A stretch of DNA of 24,804 nucleotides. Origin: JBBDSH01 sp040905045. Lineage in GTDB: Bacteria; Pseudomonadota; Gammaproteobacteria; Eutrophobiales; Eutrophobiaceae. The stretch spans positions 1 through 24,804 of the forward strand of contig JBBDSH010000069.1 of assembly GCA_040905045.1 (NCBI GenBank), read 5' to 3'. Position numbers and translations under genes: made by a program. This document shows, piece after piece, positions 22,694 through 24,804 of the stretch. Position 1 is the stretch's first letter. Each line of letters starts with the position of its first letter. The notes beneath the pieces were generated by a model. That model had not been told where the DNA came from. It was given only the letters and a program-made list of their open reading frames with translations, and did no database searches.

Positions 22694-23461
22694 TCAGAAG
22701 CTGTCTTTCCAGGCACGCAGGGTTGCGAATACCTCCACATCATCCTTCAGGGCGTGTCCGGCGCGGGCTTCCGCCGCCTGAACTACGGCGTGTTCCCTGA
22801 CCCGCAGAAAAGGGTTGGTGGCTTTCTCCTGTGCCAGCGAACCGGGCACGGTAGGCCTGTTTTGTTCACGCAGTGCCTGGCTGGCACGCGTACGCTCCTC
22901 AATGGCCTTGTTTTCCGGTTCCACGGCATGGGCGAAGCGCAGATTGGCCAGGGTGTATTCATGGGCGCAATAAATCTGTGTCTCGTCCGGTAATGAGGCT
23001 ACTTTTTCCAGTGAATCATGCATTTGCGCCGCGGTGCCTTCAAACAGGCGCCCGCAGCCGGACATGAACAGGGTGTCGCCGATAAACAGGCAGCCTTCGC
23101 CGTAATAGGCGATATGGCCGGCGGTATGCCCCGGTACATCAAGAATATCGAAACTCACCCCCAGACTGTCGAGTGTGATGGTGTCGCCTTCCTTGAGGGC
23201 ATCGGTGCGGCCGGGAATGGATTCGCGGGCCGGGCCGTAGACGGGAATATGGTAATGTTCGAGCAGTTGATTGACGCCGCCGACATGATCGGCGTGATGA
23301 TGCGTGGTCAGTATCGCTGCCGGTTCCAGCTGCCGTTCCGCGACGGCCTCCAGCACCGGCACAGCATCACCGGGGTCGACAATCGCCACACGGTTATCAT
23401 TGTTGCCGATCAGCCAGATATAATTATCGCGAAAGGCGGGTACGGCCGAAATTTCGGGCAT
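22694..23461 (-). CDS. gloB: Hydroxyacylglutathione hydrolase (glyoxalase II)
   Basis: A 255-residue cytoplasmic metallo-beta-lactamase-fold enzyme that splits S-D-lactoylglutathione to lactate and glutathione, the second step of methylglyoxal detoxification. The two-metal motif THHHADHVGG (53-62) carries ligands H54, H56, D58 and H59. The later VPGHTAGH, FIGDTLFMSGCGRLFEG and YCAHEYTLANLRFA segments supply the remaining ligands and the glutathione-binding region. TGGAG lies nine bases before the ATG. It is divergent from the yafS-like gene with a 58-base gap. The length and the neighbours, as in E. coli, support the assignment. Confidence 0.96.
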   Translation of the reverse strand: MPEISAVPAFRDNYIWLIGNNDNRVAIVDPGDAVPVLEAVAERQLEPAAILTTHHHADHVGGVNQLLEHYHIPVYGPARESIPGRTDALKEGDTITLDSLGVSFDILDVPGHTAGHIAYYGEGCLFIGDTLFMSGCGRLFEGTAAQMHDSLEKVASLPDETQIYCAHEYTLANLRFAHAVEPENKAIEERTRASQALREQNRPTVPGSLAQEKATNPFLRVREHAVVQAAEARAGHALKDDVEVFATLRAWKDSF

Positions 23462-23519
23462 GCAGGCGGCTCCAGTAATTTCAGAAAATTCATCAGCGGG
23501 TGACGGTGATTGTAATACG

Positions 23520-24296
23520 ATGACGGATAACCTGAAAGCGGCCCTTGAAAAGGACAGTGTGACGGTGCGCGAACAACTGGCGGAATGGTTCCGGCACCCG
23601 TCCGGGAGGTATCTCTACAACCTGGAGTATCGTGTTATCGCACGATTGCTGGAGCGGATGTTCGGCTATCATATCCTGCAAATGGGCGCTCCGGCGGAAG
23701 CGGAGTTTTATCAGGCCAGTCCCATCACTCACAAAATATTGATCCGTATGGAGCAGGAACCGGAGATGGAGGGATGTTCGCTGCGGTGCCGTGCTGATGC
23801 CGTGCCTGTGCTGGCCGATACCATGGATGTGGTTATCCTGCCGCATCAACTGGAGTTTACCGACACGCCGCACAAGCTTCTCAGGGAGATTGAACGGATT
23901 TTGATCGGTGAAGGGTATCTGATTATCATCAGCTTCAATCCATGGAGTCTGTGCGGGTTGTGGCGGTTTTTTCTGTCCTGGCGCGATCAGGCGCCGTGGA
24001 ACGGGCGATTCTACAGTCATGCGCGCATCAAGGACTGGTTGTCACTGCTGGATCTGGAACTGGTGCATACAGAACGGGTTTTTTATTTGCCGCCGGTACG
24101 CCGGTCCGGATTGATAAGGAAGCTGGGCTTCCTGGAAAAGCTGGGGAGATACTGCTGGTCATATCTGGGCGGGGTTCATATCATTGTCGCCAGAAAACAC
24201 ATAGCCCCGTTAACGCCGCTCAAGCTCGCGTGGCAGCGCCGCCGCAACGCGGTGGTATCAGGGGTAACGAAACCGACCACTCGTTCACGGGAATGA
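23520..24296 (+). CDS. yafS: YafS-like SAM-dependent methyltransferase-fold protein
   Basis: A 258-residue protein assigned mainly by position: in E. coli yafS lies between gloB and rnhA, also divergent from gloB. Segments typical of a class I methyltransferase fold are seen: DVVILPHQLEFTDTPHKLLREI (the strand 4 region with an acidic turn) and GEGYLIIISFNPWSLCGLWR (strand 5). The SAM-binding glycine-rich motif I is degenerate (YHILQMGAPAEA), so activity is uncertain. The C-terminal part is basic (WQRRRNAVV, TRSRE). ATG 23520 was chosen because the reading frame upstream (to 23460) enters gloB. No good ribosome binding site is seen. Only three bases separate it from rnhA. No substrate is known for the family. 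Confidence 0.8.
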   Translation: MTDNLKAALEKDSVTVREQLAEWFRHPSGRYLYNLEYRVIARLLERMFGYHILQMGAPAEAEFYQASPITHKILIRMEQEPEMEGCSLRCRADAVPVLADTMDVVILPHQLEFTDTPHKLLREIERILIGEGYLIIISFNPWSLCGLWRFFLSWRDQAPWNGRFYSHARIKDWLSLLDLELVHTERVFYLPPVRRSGLIRKLGFLEKLGRYCWSYLGGVHIIVARKHIAPLTPLKLAWQRRRNAVVSGVTKPTTRSRE

Positions 24297-24299
24297 TGC

Positions 24300-24752
24300 A
24301 TGCCCAAATTTGTGGAAATATTTACCGACGGCGCCTGCCGCGGCAATCCGGGCCCGGGCGGTTGGGGCGCATTGCTGCGTTACAACGGCACGGAAAAGGA
24401 ACTCTACGGCGCCGAGGCCGCCACCACTAACAATCGGATGGAACTGACCGCCGCGATTAAAGCGCTGGAAGCTTTAAAAGAGCCTTGTGACGTGCAGCTC
24501 ACCACCGACTCCAATTATGTCAAGAACGGTATTACCCTGTGGATCGGCAACTGGAAAAGCAAGGGCTGGCGCACGGCGGATAAAAAGCCGGTCAAGAACA
24601 TTGATCTCTGGCAGCAGCTGGATGAGCTATGTAACCGGCATGATATCGAATGGTACTGGGTTGAGGGGCACAGCGGCCATGCGGAGAACGAACGGGCGGA
24701 CGCCCTGGCCAACCGTGCCATTGATGAAATGCTTATGGCGGAAGATTCCTAA
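24300..24752 (+). CDS. rnhA: Ribonuclease HI
   Basis: A 150-residue cytoplasmic nuclease that cuts the RNA strand of RNA-DNA hybrids, removing primers and R-loops. The catalytic residues fall at the same numbers as in E. coli: D10 (IFTDGACRGNPGPGGWG), E48 (NNRMELTA), D70 (TTDSNYV), H124 and D134 (VEGHSGHAENERAD). The basic protrusion around WIGNWKSKGWRTADKKPVKN is present, marking the E. coli-like type. GGGAA lies seven bases before the ATG. It is probably cotranscribed with the yafS-like gene. The 52 bases to the window end hold nothing certain; dnaQ would be expected next. Confidence 0.98.
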   Translation: MPKFVEIFTDGACRGNPGPGGWGALLRYNGTEKELYGAEAATTNNRMELTAAIKALEALKEPCDVQLTTDSNYVKNGITLWIGNWKSKGWRTADKKPVKNIDLWQQLDELCNRHDIEWYWVEGHSGHAENERADALANRAIDEMLMAEDS

Positions 24753-24804
24753 GGAAACTCTGATTAATTCCGGATCGAGATGATAAAATAACGTTTGTAC
24801 ATTC

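Noticed and set aside
22682..22696. Hairpin TGAAGC-AAT-GCTTCA at the gloB stop as a terminator
   Set aside because: The stem is only six base pairs and no U-tract follows in the direction of gloB transcription.
24753..24804. AT-rich TGATAAAAT near the window end as a promoter for the next gene
   Set aside because: No -35 partner is convincing and the downstream gene is outside the window.

Overview
The window comes from a Gram-negative bacterium, almost certainly a gammaproteobacterium. The clearest sign is the right end, where mltD, gloB, a yafS-like methyltransferase gene and rnhA follow one another in the order known from Escherichia coli (dnaQ would be expected next, just past the window). 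Exported lipoproteins, a TolC-type outer membrane channel and an E. coli-like Aas acyltransferase/synthetase agree with this. The family cannot be fixed from the sequence; a free-living or sulfur-oxidiser-like lineage is only an impression. Coding density is high. No gene-free stretch exceeds about 130 bases, and I saw no tRNA, rRNA, insertion sequence, prophage or CRISPR array.

Layout. (1) 1-3684, minus strand: an operon-like run read leftwards from a promoter near 3656-3684: apt (adenine salvage), a small exported Dabb-domain protein, a CHASE2 class III adenylate cyclase and a partial isoprenylcysteine-methyltransferase-like membrane protein. (2) 3736-4398, plus: nfi (endonuclease V), divergent from apt. 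(3) 4455-14518, plus: a copper/silver resistance locus. An FNR-type box and a 7-bp inverted repeat precede a small exported Cys/His-bearing protein, then a CusC-CusB-CusA RND efflux complex with overlapping genes, a CopA-like P1B ATPase and an APC amino-acid permease. (4) 14591-18542, plus: an AMP-phosphorylase-like enzyme overlapping a PRPP synthetase, then a lycopene-cyclase-domain membrane protein and an exported protein-isoaspartate methyltransferase. (5) 18539-18671: opposed arrays of a 7-bp repeat in which the stop codons of two convergent genes lie. (6) 18654-23461, minus: aas, mltD and gloB. (7) 23520-24752, plus: yafS-like methyltransferase and rnhA.

How the genes work together. In the metal locus the ATPase would move Cu(I) from cytoplasm to periplasm and the Cus complex from periplasm to outside; CusB and CopA together carry three short Met/Cys metal-binding modules. 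No metal-sensing regulator is encoded here, and the only regulatory signal seen ahead of the locus is FNR-like. The small protein's stop codon lies five bases before a hairpin that would hide the cusC ribosome binding site, which suggests translational coupling. The AMP-phosphorylase/PRPP-synthetase pair fits salvage of nucleotide ribose and base, and apt (in another operon of this window) could recycle the adenine released.

Most of the window is conventional. The parts worth a second look are the control region of the metal locus, the phosphorylase/PRPP module with its unexplained membrane and periplasmic partners, and the heptamer arrays at the aas/pcm junction. I do not claim a demonstrated new system.
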